DNA of 64,000 nt from Sedimentitalea arenosa (GTDB taxonomy: Bacteria; Pseudomonadota; Alphaproteobacteria; Rhodobacterales; Rhodobacteraceae), in NCBI RefSeq assembly GCF_016428585.1, contig NZ_JAELVR010000012.1, positions 62,001 through 126,000 on the forward strand, in the 5' to 3' direction. A program made the translations under genes and the position numbers. Shown piece after piece: positions 25,492 through 35,702 of the stretch (the first letter of the stretch is position 1; the number at the start of each line of letters is the position of its first letter). The notes under the pieces were generated by a model. It worked only from the letters and a program-made list of their open reading frames with translations, was not told the DNA's origin and did not search any database.

Positions 25492-25534
25492 CCGGATTTA
25501 CCGCGCCTTAACCTAAGAGCGCGTTAATGGCGGC

Positions 25535-25681
25535 ATGAGACACTCGGACAAACGTCAGAAGATCAGCGCGATTGCGGCGACGCCACCGCGTCCGACGCGG
25601 GCGGCGGCGCTGTTGCTTGCCACCGCCCTGTCGGTTCCGGTCTTCCTATTGCTCAGTCTGGCCGACTGGTTGGTGTTCTAG
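25535..25681 (+). CDS. Small single-pass membrane peptide (48 aa)
   Basis: A short frame, [20 protein letters not shown]..., has a basic N-terminus and one hydrophobic helix ([25 protein letters not shown]) that runs to the end. Its TAG at 25679-25681 shares two bases with the tyrS stop on the other strand (CTAG). It is divergent from the GNAT-like gene by 43 bp. The membrane pattern and tight packing support a real gene; the function is unknown. Confidence 0.5.
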   Translation: MRHSDKRQKISAIAATPPRPTRAAALLLATALSVPVFLLLSLADWLVF

Positions 25682-26922
25682 CCCAGTTGCAGCAGCGCGT
25701 GCCGCTTGCGCCCCGCGCTCAACTTGACGGGCGAGGCCAGCGCGGCGGTGTCAAGCATCAGCCCGGCATCTGTCAGCGGCTCATCGTCGATCCGCGCACC
25801 GTTCTCGGCAATCAGCCGCTTGGCTTCCTTGCCGGACTTGGCGAGCCCAGCACGCACGATCGCCTGCACGATCGAGATCGGCAGATCCTCCTGCGTCAGC
25901 GACAGTGTCGGCAGGTCATCGCCGATTCCGCCCTTTTCGAATACATCGCGCGCGGTCGCCTCTGCGGTGGCGGCGGCCTCGGCCCCGTGGCACAGGGCGG
26001 TGACCTCGTTGGCCAGCCGGATCTTGGCTTCGTTGATCTCGGCACCTTCCAGCGCGCCGAGCCGGTCGCACTCCTCGACGGGAAGCTCGGTGTAGAGCTT
26101 CAGGAAGCGGCCCACATCCGCATCGGTCGTGTTGCGCCAGAACTGCCAGAATTCGTACGGTGAAAGCATGTCGGCGTTCAGCCAGATCGCGCCGCCCTGG
26201 CTCTTGCCCATCTTGCGTCCGTCGCTCGTGGTCAACAGAGGCGAGGTCAGGCCATAGATTTCGTGGTCCAGAACCCGGCGGGTCAGATCGATACCGTTGA
26301 CGATATTGCCCCATTGATCGCTGCCGCCCATCTGAAGCAGGCACCCATAGCGGCGATTTAGCTCCAGAAAATCATAGGCTTGCAGGATCATGTAGTTGAA
26401 TTCGAGAAACGACAGGGATTGCTCGCGGTCGAGCCGCGATTTCACGCTTTCGAACGACAGCATCCGGTTGACGCTGAAATGGCGCCCGATGTCGCGCAGG
26501 AAATCGAGATAGTTCAGATCGTCCAGCCATTCGGCATTGTTCAGCATCAGGGCGTCCGTCGCGCCCTCGCCATAGGTCAGGTACTTGGCGAAGACCTGTT
26601 TCATCCCGGCGATGTTCTCGTCGATCTGTTCTGGCCCCAACAGCGGGCGTTCGTCAGACCGGAACGACGGGTCGCCCACCTTGGTCGTGCCGCCGCCCAT
26701 CAAGGTGATCGGTTTGTGCCCGGTTTTCTGCAGCCAGCGCAACATCATGATGTTCAGCAGATGGCCCACATGCAGGGACTTGGCCGTCGCGTCGTAGCCG
26801 ATATATGTCGGCACCACGCCCGCGATCATGGCGTCGTCCAGGCCCTGGTAATCGGTGCAGTCGGCCAGAAAGCCGCGTTCCATCATGATGGCGATGAAAT
26901 CCGATTTGGGATGGTAGGTCAT
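25678..26922 (-). CDS. tyrS: Tyrosyl-tRNA synthetase
   Basis: 414 residues from [18 protein letters not shown]; the frame extends far upstream, but only this start gives the normal N-terminus. The class I motifs are [15 protein letters not shown] and [12 protein letters not shown]. The tyrosine-binding QAYDFL and GGSDQWGNI regions and a C-terminal S4 domain ([18 protein letters not shown]) are present. It is divergent from anmK with 63 bp between them. Confidence 0.97.
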   Translation of the reverse strand: MTYHPKSDFIAIMMERGFLADCTDYQGLDDAMIAGVVPTYIGYDATAKSLHVGHLLNIMMLRWLQKTGHKPITLMGGGTTKVGDPSFRSDERPLLGPEQIDENIAGMKQVFAKYLTYGEGATDALMLNNAEWLDDLNYLDFLRDIGRHFSVNRMLSFESVKSRLDREQSLSFLEFNYMILQAYDFLELNRRYGCLLQMGGSDQWGNIVNGIDLTRRVLDHEIYGLTSPLLTTSDGRKMGKSQGGAIWLNADMLSPYEFWQFWRNTTDADVGRFLKLYTELPVEECDRLGALEGAEINEAKIRLANEVTALCHGAEAAATAEATARDVFEKGGIGDDLPTLSLTQEDLPISIVQAIVRAGLAKSGKEAKRLIAENGARIDDEPLTDAGLMLDTAALASPVKLSAGRKRHALLQLG

Positions 26923-26985
26923 GGCTTGCCTCGGGGTGATGTTGCGGGGCAGTGTATAGGGGGCAGTTGAACAAAGGAAAAGGCC

Positions 26986-28122
26986 ATGAATAAGGCCGCA
27001 GGCAAACGAGGCAGGGACGTCGGACCGGTCCGCGCCGTGGGCATGATGTCGGGTACGTCGCTTGACGGAGTCGATGCCGCGATTGTGGAAACCGACGGGC
27101 ATTGGCTGCTGGGGTTCGGGTCCAGCCGCTATCGTCCCTACAGCCCCGAGGAACAGGCGGTACTGCGCGCGGCGCTCGGGCGCTGGAGCGGGCCCGAGGT
27201 CGATGCGGCGGCAGCGGTGATCGATTCTGCGCATGCCGAGTTGCTGGCGGAGTTCGACGATGTCGACATGGTCGGGTTTCATGGTCAGACCCTCGCGCAC
27301 GAGCCGCGTGGACGGGGCACCTTGCAGGTCGGCGATGGCGCGGCTCTGGCGCATCGGGCAGGTGTGCCGGTTGTCTGGGATTTTCGCAGCGACGACGTGC
27401 GCATGGGCGGCGAGGGGGCCCCGTTGGCCCCGTTCTTTCATTTCGCCTGTGCCAAGATGATCGGGGCGACGGAGCCGATCTGTTTCCTCAATCTCGGCGG
27501 CGTCGGCAACCTGACCTACATCGACCCGTCTCACGCCACGCCCGATGCGGCTGGCGCCCTGCTGGCCTTCGATACCGGCCCCGCGAATGCGCCTCTCAAC
27601 GATCTGATGCAGTCGCGCCTGGGGCAGGGCATGGACCGGGACGGTGCGCTGGCGGCGCAGGGCAACGTCGCTGCCGGTGCGCTCGAAGCGTTCCTGAACG
27701 AGTCCTACTTCACGCGCCCTCCGCCGAAATCGCTGGACCGCAACGATTTCGCGGAAATCGTCGGAAAGGTCAGCGATCTGAACGACGCGGACGCCGCGGC
27801 GACGCTGACCGGAATGTGCGCGACCGGCGTGGTGATGGCGATGGAGCATTGCCCGAGCCTGCCCGCGCGGATGCTGGTCACCGGGGGCGGACGGCACAAT
27901 CCCGTCCTGATGCAAATGCTGCGCGCGGCGTTGGATTGCCAGGTCGATCCCGTCGAGGCGGTCGGGCTGGATGGCGACATGCTCGAGGCGCAGGCCTTCG
28001 GGTTCCTTGCGGTCCGGGTCGCGCGGGGACTGCCGACCTCCTGCCCCGGCACCACCGGAGTCGCCGCCGCCGTGGGGGGCGGGCGGATCAGCCGCCCGGA
28101 GCGCGCCGGTTTGCCCGCGTAG
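26986..28122 (+). CDS. anmK: Anhydro-N-acetylmuramic acid kinase
   Basis: 378 residues with [15 protein letters not shown] (phosphate loop), [36 protein letters not shown] and [13 protein letters not shown]. It converts anhydroMurNAc with ATP and water to MurNAc-6-phosphate during peptidoglycan recycling, the same pathway as nagZ elsewhere in this window. The first dozen residues are basic and variable. Confidence 0.96.
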   Translation: MNKAAGKRGRDVGPVRAVGMMSGTSLDGVDAAIVETDGHWLLGFGSSRYRPYSPEEQAVLRAALGRWSGPEVDAAAAVIDSAHAELLAEFDDVDMVGFHGQTLAHEPRGRGTLQVGDGAALAHRAGVPVVWDFRSDDVRMGGEGAPLAPFFHFACAKMIGATEPICFLNLGGVGNLTYIDPSHATPDAAGALLAFDTGPANAPLNDLMQSRLGQGMDRDGALAAQGNVAAGALEAFLNESYFTRPPPKSLDRNDFAEIVGKVSDLNDADAAATLTGMCATGVVMAMEHCPSLPARMLVTGGGRHNPVLMQMLRAALDCQVDPVEAVGLDGDMLEAQAFGFLAVRVARGLPTSCPGTTGVAAAVGGGRISRPERAGLPA

Positions 28123-28179
28123 CACCGAGTGCATCCTCCGCTCGCTGGCAATTGGCCGCGCGATACCTATGTTGAGCCC

Positions 28180-29598
28180 ATGACGCTGACGATCCCCTTT
28201 GACAACAGTTATGCGCGGCTGCCTGCGACCTTCTACTCGTCGCAGGCGCCCGACCCGGTCAAGGCGCCCCGACTGGTCGCCTTCAATGACGACCTCGCCC
28301 GGATCCTCGGGATCGAGCCGGGCGACACAGAGGAGATGGCACAGGTTTTTGCCGGCAACCGGACGCCCGAGGGGGCGTCTCCGCTGTCGCAACTCTATTC
28401 CGGCCACCAGTTCGGGCAATACAATCCGCAGCTTGGCGACGGGCGTGCGGTGTTGTTGGGCGAGACCGTGGGCATCGACGGTCAGCGCCGGGACATCCAG
28501 CTCAAGGGGTCCGGGCGCACGCCGTATTCCCGTGGCGGCGACGGTCGCGCCTGGCTTGGCCCGGTGCTGCGCGAATACGTGGTCAGCGAGGCGATGCATG
28601 CCCTCGGGATTCCGACCACCCGCGCGCTGGCGGCGGTGGAAACCGGCGAGCCGGTCTATCGCGAAGCGGTGCTGCCCGGCGCCGTCCTGACTCGGGTCGC
28701 CGCCAGTCACCTGCGCGTCGGCACCTTCCAGATCTTCGCCGCGCGCGGCGATGCGCGCAGCCTCAAGCAACTGACGGATTACGCCATCGCGCGGCACTAC
28801 CCCGACGCCGACGGCCCGATGGGGCTTCTGGCGGCGGTGCGCGATGCGCAGGCCGACCTGATCGCGCGCTGGATGGGGGTCGGTTTCATCCACGGGGTGA
28901 TGAACACCGACAATTCCTCGATCTCGGGCGAAACAATCGATTACGGGCCCTGCGCCTTCATGGATGTCTATCACCCGGATACGGTGTTCAGTTCGATCGA
29001 CCGGATGGGGCGCTATGCCTACTCGAATCAGCCCGACATCGCGGTGTGGAATCTCGCGCAACTGGCGACGGCGCTGATACAGCAGGTCGAGACGCCGGAA
29101 GACACGGTGCAGGACGCGACCGAGATCGTCCATGCCATGCCCGGACTGATCCGTGAGCGGTGGCTGTCGGTGTTCCGGGCCAAGATCGGCATCACTGAAG
29201 CGCGCGGGGACGACCACGTTCTGATCAACGATCTGCTGGATCGGATGGCCGCCGGACAGGTCGATTTCACCAATGGATTCAGGGCCCTTTCAGGCGAGGC
29301 GGCCCGCGACCAGTTCGCCGATCCCGCGGTTTTCGATGCCTGGGCCGAAAAGTGGCGCGCACGGATCGAGAGTGAACCCGACCCCGTTGCCGTGATGCGG
29401 CGCGCGAACCCGGCTTTCATCCCGCGCAATCACCGTGTCGAACAGATGATCGAGGCAGCGGTGAACGGTGACTACGCGCCGTTCGATCGCCTGAACACGG
29501 TACTGGCACGCCCCTTCGAGGATCAGCCGGACCACGCCGATCTGGCGCGTCCGCCGGCGGCCGGTGAAGCGGTTGCCGCGACCTTCTGCGGGACCTGA
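28180..29598 (+). CDS. selO: Protein adenylyltransferase SelO (YdiU)
   Basis: 472 residues from [20 protein letters not shown]. Pseudokinase motifs of SelO are visible: [48 protein letters not shown] (the catalytic region) and [11 protein letters not shown]. SelO transfers AMP to Ser/Thr/Tyr of target proteins in redox stress. Many homologues end in a redox Cys or Sec motif. Here the last residues are ATFCGT, with one Cys three residues from the end. Confidence 0.95.
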   Translation: MTLTIPFDNSYARLPATFYSSQAPDPVKAPRLVAFNDDLARILGIEPGDTEEMAQVFAGNRTPEGASPLSQLYSGHQFGQYNPQLGDGRAVLLGETVGIDGQRRDIQLKGSGRTPYSRGGDGRAWLGPVLREYVVSEAMHALGIPTTRALAAVETGEPVYREAVLPGAVLTRVAASHLRVGTFQIFAARGDARSLKQLTDYAIARHYPDADGPMGLLAAVRDAQADLIARWMGVGFIHGVMNTDNSSISGETIDYGPCAFMDVYHPDTVFSSIDRMGRYAYSNQPDIAVWNLAQLATALIQQVETPEDTVQDATEIVHAMPGLIRERWLSVFRAKIGITEARGDDHVLINDLLDRMAAGQVDFTNGFRALSGEAARDQFADPAVFDAWAEKWRARIESEPDPVAVMRRANPAFIPRNHRVEQMIEAAVNGDYAPFDRLNTVLARPFEDQPDHADLARPPAAGEAVAATFCGT

Positions 29599-29602
29599 AC
29601 CG

Positions 29603-30484
29603 CTATTTCCGGTTGATCAGCGTGATCCCCGCCGCGACCAGCGCCAGCGCGATCCAGATCTGCAAGCCGATGGTCTCGCCCAGGATCGCCCAGCCGAAGA
29701 ACACCGCCAGCACAGGGGACAGGAAGGAGAAGGACGCGACCCCGTTGGCCTGGTAGATCGTCATCAGCCAGAACCACATGAGGTATCCAAGCCCGACCAC
29801 GACGATGGCCTGGAACGCCAGCCCCGCCACGTGGATCCATTGCGGCGCCCGGATCAACTCGCCGAAGAGGGGTGCCAGTGCCATCAGGACCACGGCCGAG
29901 ACCGCCACCTGGCAGAGCAGCTGCGTTTCGGGTTTCATCCTTTGCATCGGCGTCACCCGCACCATGATCGCGATCGCGGCCCATCCAAGCGCGGCGCCGA
30001 GTGCGAAGAGGTCGCCCGCGAGGCTGGCCTCGCCGCCACGTCGGTCGGCAAACGCGAGCGCGACGCCCGCGAGGGCGAGCGCAAGGCCGAGCGCGCGTTG
30101 CGTGTTCAGCCGTTCGCCGGGCAGCAGGACATGTCCCGCAAGCGCCACCCAGACCGGCATCGAGTAGAAGATGATCGACGCACGCGACACCGTCGTCAGA
30201 TCGAGCGCGTTGTAGATGCAAATGAACTCGAACGAGAACACGAGGCCCGAAACGAGGCCCCAGGTCAGCGTGCCTTGGGGCGGGAGCAGAGGGATGTCAC
30301 GCAGGCGCATCCAGATCAGCAGGAAAACCGTCGCGCCGATGCTGCGCAGCGCGGCCTGGAATACCGGGCCGAAACCGCCGCCGGTGACCTTGATGACGAC
30401 CTGGTTGAACGCGAGGATCGCGGCGAAACCGATCAGGGCCGCCGCCCCGAACCCGTCGATCGCGCGTTTCTGTTCCATCCGCAC
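29603..30484 (-). CDS. EamA/DMT-family transporter
   Basis: 293 residues and about ten membrane helices in two EamA repeats (IGFAAILAFNQVVIKVTGGGFGPVFQAALR; WAIAIMVRVTPMQRM). It is likely a drug/metabolite exporter; the substrate is unknown. Convergent with selO (4 bp between stops). Start at 30484, or two codons later (MEQKRA). Confidence 0.88.
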   Translation of the reverse strand: MRMEQKRAIDGFGAAALIGFAAILAFNQVVIKVTGGGFGPVFQAALRSIGATVFLLIWMRLRDIPLLPPQGTLTWGLVSGLVFSFEFICIYNALDLTTVSRASIIFYSMPVWVALAGHVLLPGERLNTQRALGLALALAGVALAFADRRGGEASLAGDLFALGAALGWAAIAIMVRVTPMQRMKPETQLLCQVAVSAVVLMALAPLFGELIRAPQWIHVAGLAFQAIVVVGLGYLMWFWLMTIYQANGVASFSFLSPVLAVFFGWAILGETIGLQIWIALALVAAGITLINRK

Positions 30485-30597
30485 AAAGGATGCGCAGATG
30501 GTTCACAAGTCAAGCGTTTGTCAGGTCTCCGGGGTTGCGAAGCGCGCGATCTGCTCGCACAAGAAAGTGACGCACCAACAGGGACCGACACCGCCGC

Positions 30598-31320
30598 ATG
30601 AAACCGCCCCCGCCAGAGCCGGATCTGCTGCGTCTGGCCAGCTACAACATCCAGAAATGCGTCGGCCTGGACATGCGCCGCCGTCCCCGGCGAATCCTGC
30701 AGGTGCTCGATGGCGTCGGCGCATCGGTGGTGGTCCTGCAGGAGGCGGACAAGAGATTGCCGCCACGTCCTGCCGCCCTGCCGCATTTCGTGCTGAACGA
30801 GGCCGGTTGGCAGATCGCCGACCTGGGCGGCGCAGGTTCGCTCGGCTGGCATGGCAACGCGGTGATCTGGCGCGGGCTGGACATTTCGCTGACCCAAATG
30901 GCGCATCTTACCTTGCCGGGGCTTGAGCCCCGCGGGGCCGTTCGCGTGGAATTCATGACGCCGCTCGGTCCGCTCCGCATCGTCGGCCTGCATCTCGGGT
31001 TGATCGGCCAATATCGTCGCATGCAGGTGTTGCACCTGTCCGCCGAGGCTGCGACCTGGGCGCCCATGCCGACAGTATGGGCCGGCGATTTTAACGACTG
31101 GGCGCGCCGACCAACGCTTGAACACAGCGCGCCCCACATGCGGTTCCTGCCCGCGCTCCCCAGTTTTCCGGCGCCGCGCCCGATGGGACCGCTGGATCGC
31201 ATCGCGCTGGGGCCGGGCCTGACGGCGCCACGGCATGGGGTTTATGGCGAACGACCGGCGCATGTGGCATCCGATCACCTGCCGATCTGGGCCGATCTGA
31301 CGCTTGCCGAGGCGCGTTGA
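30598..31320 (+). CDS. Endonuclease/exonuclease/phosphatase-family protein
   Basis: 240 residues. The EEP fold motifs are LASYNIQKCVGLDMRR, VVLQEADKRLPPR (metal-binding Glu), GLHLGLIGQYR, WAGDFNDWARRP and the closing HVASDHLPIWADL. It is a cytoplasmic or envelope metal-dependent phosphoesterase. The substrate may be nucleic acid, phospholipid or inositol phosphate and is not decided by sequence. It is divergent from the EamA gene. Confidence 0.86.
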   Translation: MKPPPPEPDLLRLASYNIQKCVGLDMRRRPRRILQVLDGVGASVVVLQEADKRLPPRPAALPHFVLNEAGWQIADLGGAGSLGWHGNAVIWRGLDISLTQMAHLTLPGLEPRGAVRVEFMTPLGPLRIVGLHLGLIGQYRRMQVLHLSAEAATWAPMPTVWAGDFNDWARRPTLEHSAPHMRFLPALPSFPAPRPMGPLDRIALGPGLTAPRHGVYGERPAHVASDHLPIWADLTLAEAR

Positions 31321-31414
31321 GGGCGCAAATCGCATGATTTTGCTTCACATGTCAGAATCATCTGTCAACGTGGGCGGATGAACAGAAAGCTTTGTTGAAC
31401 GGGGGAGAGACGAC

Positions 31415-32263
31415 ATGAGCCTGATGGGGACACTGGCAAAGGTGGCGATCGGCTACGCTGCCGCACGCGGGATCGACAGGATGAGCGGCGGGCAGGGGAT
31501 CGGCGATCTGTTCGGAGGCGCGAAGATCGCGCCCGATGAGGCGCAGGCGGACCAGGCTCCCGGGCTTGGCAACATGCAGGATATGATGGCCCAAATGACC
31601 GGGGGCGCCGGGATGGGCGGCTTGCAGGACATGATCGCCAAGATGACCAGCGGCAGCGGCATGGGCGATCTGCAGGGCATGTTCGCCAAGATGGCCCAGC
31701 AGAGCGGGATCGACCTGTCGGCGCTGGGCGGGGCCGGTGCGTCCTCAAAGACCAAGGGCGGGATGTTGAGCGAGGCGGCCGCGGCCGGGGGAACCGGTCC
31801 GGGCATGGCGGGCATCCTGGCCGCACTCGGCGGTGCCGCGGCGGCGACCGGCAAGGGAACCGGCGCGATGATCGACCAGTTCAAGACCGCCGAGACCGTG
31901 CCACAGGCCGAGGAGGCCGCCGGACTGATGCTGCGTGCGATCATCCAGGCGGCCAAGGCGGATGGCGACATCGACTCCGAGGAACAGGCGAAGATAATGG
32001 AAACCGTCGGTGACGATGCGGATGCCGCCGACATTGCCTTCATCAAGGCGCAACTGTCAGCGCCTGTGGATGTCGAGTCGCTGGCGACGGATACGCCCGA
32101 TGCGCAAAAGATGCAGGTCTACGCGGTATCGCTGATGTCGATCCGGGTCGATACCCAGGCCGAGGCGCAATATCTCGACAGCCTGGCCCGCGCGATGGGG
32201 CTCAATCAGCAGACGGTCAACGCTCTGCATTTGCAGATGGGCATGGCGCCTCTCTACGGCTGA
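31415..32263 (+). CDS. TerB/DUF533-like protein with Met-rich repeats
   Basis: 282 residues. The N-terminus MSLMGTLAKVAIGYAAARG is shared with the next gene. Residues about 55-105 contain three Met/Gly-rich imperfect repeats (MQDMMAQMTGGAGMGG, LQDMIAKMTSGSGMGD, LQGMFAKMAQQSG). The C-terminal TerB-like domain (AEEAAGLMLRAIIQAAKADGDIDSEEQAKIMETVG) carries the acidic KADGxID loop. DUF533/TerB proteins are linked to tellurite or metal stress and membrane association; the exact role is unknown. It is followed after 13 bp by a paralogue. Confidence 0.82.
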   Translation: MSLMGTLAKVAIGYAAARGIDRMSGGQGIGDLFGGAKIAPDEAQADQAPGLGNMQDMMAQMTGGAGMGGLQDMIAKMTSGSGMGDLQGMFAKMAQQSGIDLSALGGAGASSKTKGGMLSEAAAAGGTGPGMAGILAALGGAAAATGKGTGAMIDQFKTAETVPQAEEAAGLMLRAIIQAAKADGDIDSEEQAKIMETVGDDADAADIAFIKAQLSAPVDVESLATDTPDAQKMQVYAVSLMSIRVDTQAEAQYLDSLARAMGLNQQTVNALHLQMGMAPLYG

Positions 32264-32276
32264 GACGCTTGTCACG

Positions 32277-33044
32277 ATGGCTCTGGTTGGAACATTGGCC
32301 AAGGTCGCGGTCGGATACGCCCGGTCGCGCGACCTCTTGAAAGACAACGACGATCCCATCGTCGATGCGGGGCACGCGCGTGAGGTGGTCGAAAGCGCCC
32401 GGGAGAAGCGCGAGAAGGTCGGCGCCGTGGTGACTGATCTCAAGGAGGGCAGGGGCAAGGACCGCGCGCGCGAGGCGATGAAAAAGCGGCTGAAGGCGCG
32501 TATGGACGGGAGTCCGCTGCCCGAAACGGGTGGCGAGACAGCAACAGAGTCGGTCAGCGACGCCGAGGCGGATCTGGGTGCCGACGCGATGTTGACCGCG
32601 CTGAGCGGCGCCGCGTCCGAAAGCGGCAGGAGCATCGATGAGTTGCTGGACGCCTACAACGATGGCGGCGAAGTGGCCGAGGTCGAGCAGTCTGCGAGGC
32701 TGTTGCTGCGGGCGATCCTGATGGCGGCCAAGGCCGATGGCGAGATCGACGCTGCCGAGAGGGCTGTCATTGTCGAAAGCCTTGGCCCGGCGCCTGAGCC
32801 CGAGCATCTTGCGTTGCTCCAGGAATTGCTGGCCGCGCCGGTCGACGTGACCGCACTGGCGGCTGCAACGCCACCGAGACAGATCGTGCAGGTCTACACG
32901 TCGTCACTGATGGCGATCCGGCTCGACACGCCGCCCGAAGCCGTTTTTCTGCATCGCCTCGCCGAGGCGTTGCGGCTGGACGAACATGTCGTCAATGCGC
33001 TGCACGCCCAGATGGGCCGCCCGCTGCTCTATCGGCAGGAGTGA
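32277..33044 (+). CDS. TerB/DUF533-like protein, second tandem copy
   Basis: 255 residues. Begins MALVGTLAKVAVGYARSRD, aligning with the preceding gene. The middle is different: a charged Glu/Lys/Arg helix instead of the Met-rich repeats. The C-terminal domain is again TerB-like (QSARLLLRAILMAAKADGEIDAAERAVIVESLG) and ends VVNALHAQMGRPLLYRQE, parallel to VNALHLQMGMAPLYG of its neighbour. Clearly a tandem duplication that has diverged in the middle. Confidence 0.82.
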   Translation: MALVGTLAKVAVGYARSRDLLKDNDDPIVDAGHAREVVESAREKREKVGAVVTDLKEGRGKDRAREAMKKRLKARMDGSPLPETGGETATESVSDAEADLGADAMLTALSGAASESGRSIDELLDAYNDGGEVAEVEQSARLLLRAILMAAKADGEIDAAERAVIVESLGPAPEPEHLALLQELLAAPVDVTALAAATPPRQIVQVYTSSLMAIRLDTPPEAVFLHRLAEALRLDEHVVNALHAQMGRPLLYRQE

Positions 33045-33062
33045 GCGGCCCACTTGTGTCGA

Positions 33063-34349
33063 TCAGGCCGCGGAGCGTTGCCCGCCGCCGGCCCCCCCAC
33101 GCCGCCGCCGACGACCGCCGCCGGCCGGTTTCGCGCTCGAAGCGGCGCCGCGTCGCTGCCCACCGCCGCCGCCCGGGCGCCCGCCACCGCGCTTGGGCTT
33201 GGACTCTTCCTCGATCGGCTCCCACGGGCGACCGGAGGCCACGGGGATGCGTGTGCCCATCGTTTTCTGGATGGCCTTGAACTCGCCCATCTCGTCGGGG
33301 GCGCAAAAGGCGATGGCAGCCCCGTCCTTGCCCGCCCGCGCAGTACGCCCGATGCGGTGCACGTAATTGTCGGGCACGTTTGGCAGGTCGTAGTTGTAGA
33401 CATGCTTGACGTCCGGAATGTCGAGCCCGCGCGCTGCCACGTCGGTGGCGACGAGCACCTTGATGTCGCCCGCCTTGAAGGCGGCGATGGCGCGGTCGCG
33501 CTGTCCCTGGCTCTTGTTGCCGTGGATCGAGGCGGCGGCAAAGCCGCGCTTCTCGAGCGTTTTCATCAGTTTCTCTGAGCCATGCTTGGTGCGTCCGAAG
33601 ACCAGCGCGCGTTCGTCACGGTGCTTGTCCAGCAACTCGGTCAGGAGGCCCAGCTTCTCGGCCTTGGCGATGAAGTGCACTTCCTGCGTCACCTTGTCGG
33701 CGGCCTTGCCCGGCGGCGTCACTTCGACCCGGATCGGACGGTCGAGATAGCTGTTGGCGATCTCGTTCATCTGCTTGGGCATGGTGGCCGAAAACAGCAT
33801 CGTCTGGCGCTCCTTCGGCAGCAGCGCCGCGATCTTGCGCAAGGCGTGGATGAAGCCGAGATCGAGCATCTGGTCGGCCTCGTCCAGCACCAGGAAGGCG
33901 CAGTGTTCCAACGTCAGTGCGCGCCGATCCAACAGGTCGAGCAGGCGACCGGGCGTGGCGACCAGAAGATCGGTGCCACGTTCCAGCCGGCTGATCTGGG
34001 CGTTGATCGATTGGCCGCCCACGACCATGCCGACCTTGAGCGGCGTGCCTTCGGTCATCGCGCGCAGGTTTTCGGCGATCTGTCCGGCCAGTTCGCGGGT
34101 TGGCGCAAGCACCAGACCGCGCACGGTGTATTTCTCCGGCTTCTTGCCGAATTCCAGCATCCGCGTCACCAGCGGCAGACCGAAGGCGGCCGTCTTGCCG
34201 GTGCCGGTCTGGGCCAGCCCCATCACGTCGCGCCCGTTCAGCGCATGTGGGATCGCCTGTTTCTGGATCGGGGTGGGATCGGTGATCCCCATTTTCGTCA
34301 GCCGTGCCACCAGCGAGGCGGGCAGGTCCATCATGTCGAAGTCGCTCAA
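33063..34349 (-). CDS. DEAD-box RNA helicase (RhlE-like)
   Basis: 428 residues. Motifs in order: Q-motif (GITDPTPIQKQAIPHAL), AQTGTGKTAAF, PTRELAGQI, VLDEADQML, SAT, and the C-terminal ARGLDIPDVKHVYNYD and HRIGRTARAG. The tail is an Arg/Gly-rich RNA-binding extension (GGGRPGGGGGQRRGA, GGGRRRRRGGAGGG). It probably works in ribosome assembly or RNA decay. The 269 bp upstream, to the acyltransferase gene, contain no gene that I can support. Confidence 0.94.
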   Translation of the reverse strand: MSDFDMMDLPASLVARLTKMGITDPTPIQKQAIPHALNGRDVMGLAQTGTGKTAAFGLPLVTRMLEFGKKPEKYTVRGLVLAPTRELAGQIAENLRAMTEGTPLKVGMVVGGQSINAQISRLERGTDLLVATPGRLLDLLDRRALTLEHCAFLVLDEADQMLDLGFIHALRKIAALLPKERQTMLFSATMPKQMNEIANSYLDRPIRVEVTPPGKAADKVTQEVHFIAKAEKLGLLTELLDKHRDERALVFGRTKHGSEKLMKTLEKRGFAAASIHGNKSQGQRDRAIAAFKAGDIKVLVATDVAARGLDIPDVKHVYNYDLPNVPDNYVHRIGRTARAGKDGAAIAFCAPDEMGEFKAIQKTMGTRIPVASGRPWEPIEEESKPKRGGGRPGGGGGQRRGAASSAKPAGGGRRRRRGGAGGGQRSAA

Positions 34350-34618
34350 GTCATATCCTTTCGGACCTGCAATCCGCAGGCCGATACAGCGGCCGCATCA
34401 TGGCGGCCATTCGGGGGCGCGGGTCCTCTGGGTCCGGCGGCAACATGCCGGGCGGACTGGTCCTGCGCTTTGGCCCCACGCGTGATTTTGGGAACACGGT
34501 ATCGCTGTCTTTCAGTCGGGCCACTTTCTGGCCGAGCGGGTTGACCGCTCGTGGTCTGTTCTGCTCACGCGGCAGAAGACAACGCTTGAGGGTCAGATGG
34601 TCGTTTTCGCCCGGCAAG

Positions 34619-35695
34619 TCAACCCGTGACCGGCGCGGCACGCCCGTGGACCGTCGCAAGTGCCAGTCTGCGCCACAGGGCGAGTGGCCTTTCGAAAAGC
34701 TGCGCGAACGCGAAACAGCCGAACAGTGTGAGGCCGAAGAGACCGGCGTGGGACAGGTCGGGCCGGGCCGCGTGAAGGGCTTGAAGTAAAGGATAGTGAA
34801 TGAGGTAGATCGAGAAACTGGCCCCCGCCAGCCAGGCGACAGGACGTTCGGCCCAATCGAGGTCGATGCCGCGCAGCAACTGCGCAACTCCGAGCAGATG
34901 GATGCCGACCATTCCGCCCAGCAGGGCGTTCCACAGGTATTCATCGGAATATCGCAGCGCATGGGCGGACAGATGCGGCTGCAGATGCAGTCGCAGGACT
35001 TCCGGCAGGGCGAAGCGTAACGCCAGCAGGTAAAGCAGCACAGGCAGCACGGCAAAGAGAACCGCGGTCGCATCGCGCAACACATGGCCGTGCGCCAACC
35101 GGCGATAGACCCAAACCCCCATCAGCCAGGCCGGCATCAACAGCAGGATGTTGATGCCGACCAACAGCGCGCCTGACAGCAGCAGAACACCGCGCCGGGG
35201 GCCGGAAAGGTAGAAGCCCACCGCGAAAAGCGCGTAGTAGGCCGCTTCGTAGCTCAGCGACCAGTAGGGGCCGTTGCTGCCGAGCCTTGTCGCCAGGCCG
35301 CCCCATTCGTTCGTGAAGCTGAGCCCGCGCAGCACCTGCTCCCACAGGGGCAGTGGGTTGTAGAACGGGACCGCATAGTCGCCGGGCGCTTTGGCCGCGC
35401 CCCACTGATCGAGCACCCAGCCCAGCAGAAGCGCCGGCAGTGCGACAGAGATCAGCCGGCTCGCCCGGGCGAAGGCGAAGGCGCCGAGGGTATGGTCCTT
35501 TTGGGCGGCGGTCAGGCTGATCACGAAGCCCGACAGCACGAAGAACACCACCACCGCATCCGAGCCGAGATTGAGTTCGCGCACCCAAAGCCAGTCACCG
35601 TCGGTGAAGCGCGGATAGGCGAAATGCGACAGCACGACGACAAGCGCCGCGACAAGACGCAGAAGGTTCAGATAGGTGGAAAGGGCTGCGTTCAT
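34619..35695 (-). CDS. Membrane acyltransferase (OafA/YrhL, Acyl_transf_3 family)
   Basis: 358 residues from MNAALSTYLNLLRLVAALVVVLSHFAYPRF; about ten membrane helices. The conserved His in VLSHFAYPRF and the VVFFVLSGFVISL motif identify the family that O-acylates sugars of LPS or exopolysaccharide at the inner membrane. It follows the sterol-desaturase-like gene by 7 bp, so the pair is probably one operon. Confidence 0.88.
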   Translation of the reverse strand: MNAALSTYLNLLRLVAALVVVLSHFAYPRFTDGDWLWVRELNLGSDAVVVFFVLSGFVISLTAAQKDHTLGAFAFARASRLISVALPALLLGWVLDQWGAAKAPGDYAVPFYNPLPLWEQVLRGLSFTNEWGGLATRLGSNGPYWSLSYEAAYYALFAVGFYLSGPRRGVLLLSGALLVGINILLLMPAWLMGVWVYRRLAHGHVLRDATAVLFAVLPVLLYLLALRFALPEVLRLHLQPHLSAHALRYSDEYLWNALLGGMVGIHLLGVAQLLRGIDLDWAERPVAWLAGASFSIYLIHYPLLQALHAARPDLSHAGLFGLTLFGCFAFAQLFERPLALWRRLALATVHGRAAPVTG

Positions 35696-35702
35696 CCTGC
35701 GC

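Noticed and set aside
26923-29217. Long N-terminal extension of the tyrS frame
   Set aside because: It runs antisense to anmK and selO. The normal TyrRS N-terminus begins at 26922.
34350-34618. Short frames in the gap between the helicase and acyltransferase genes
   Set aside because: No ribosome-binding site, no recognisable motif, and overlapping frames of equal quality on both strands. I see no gene here.
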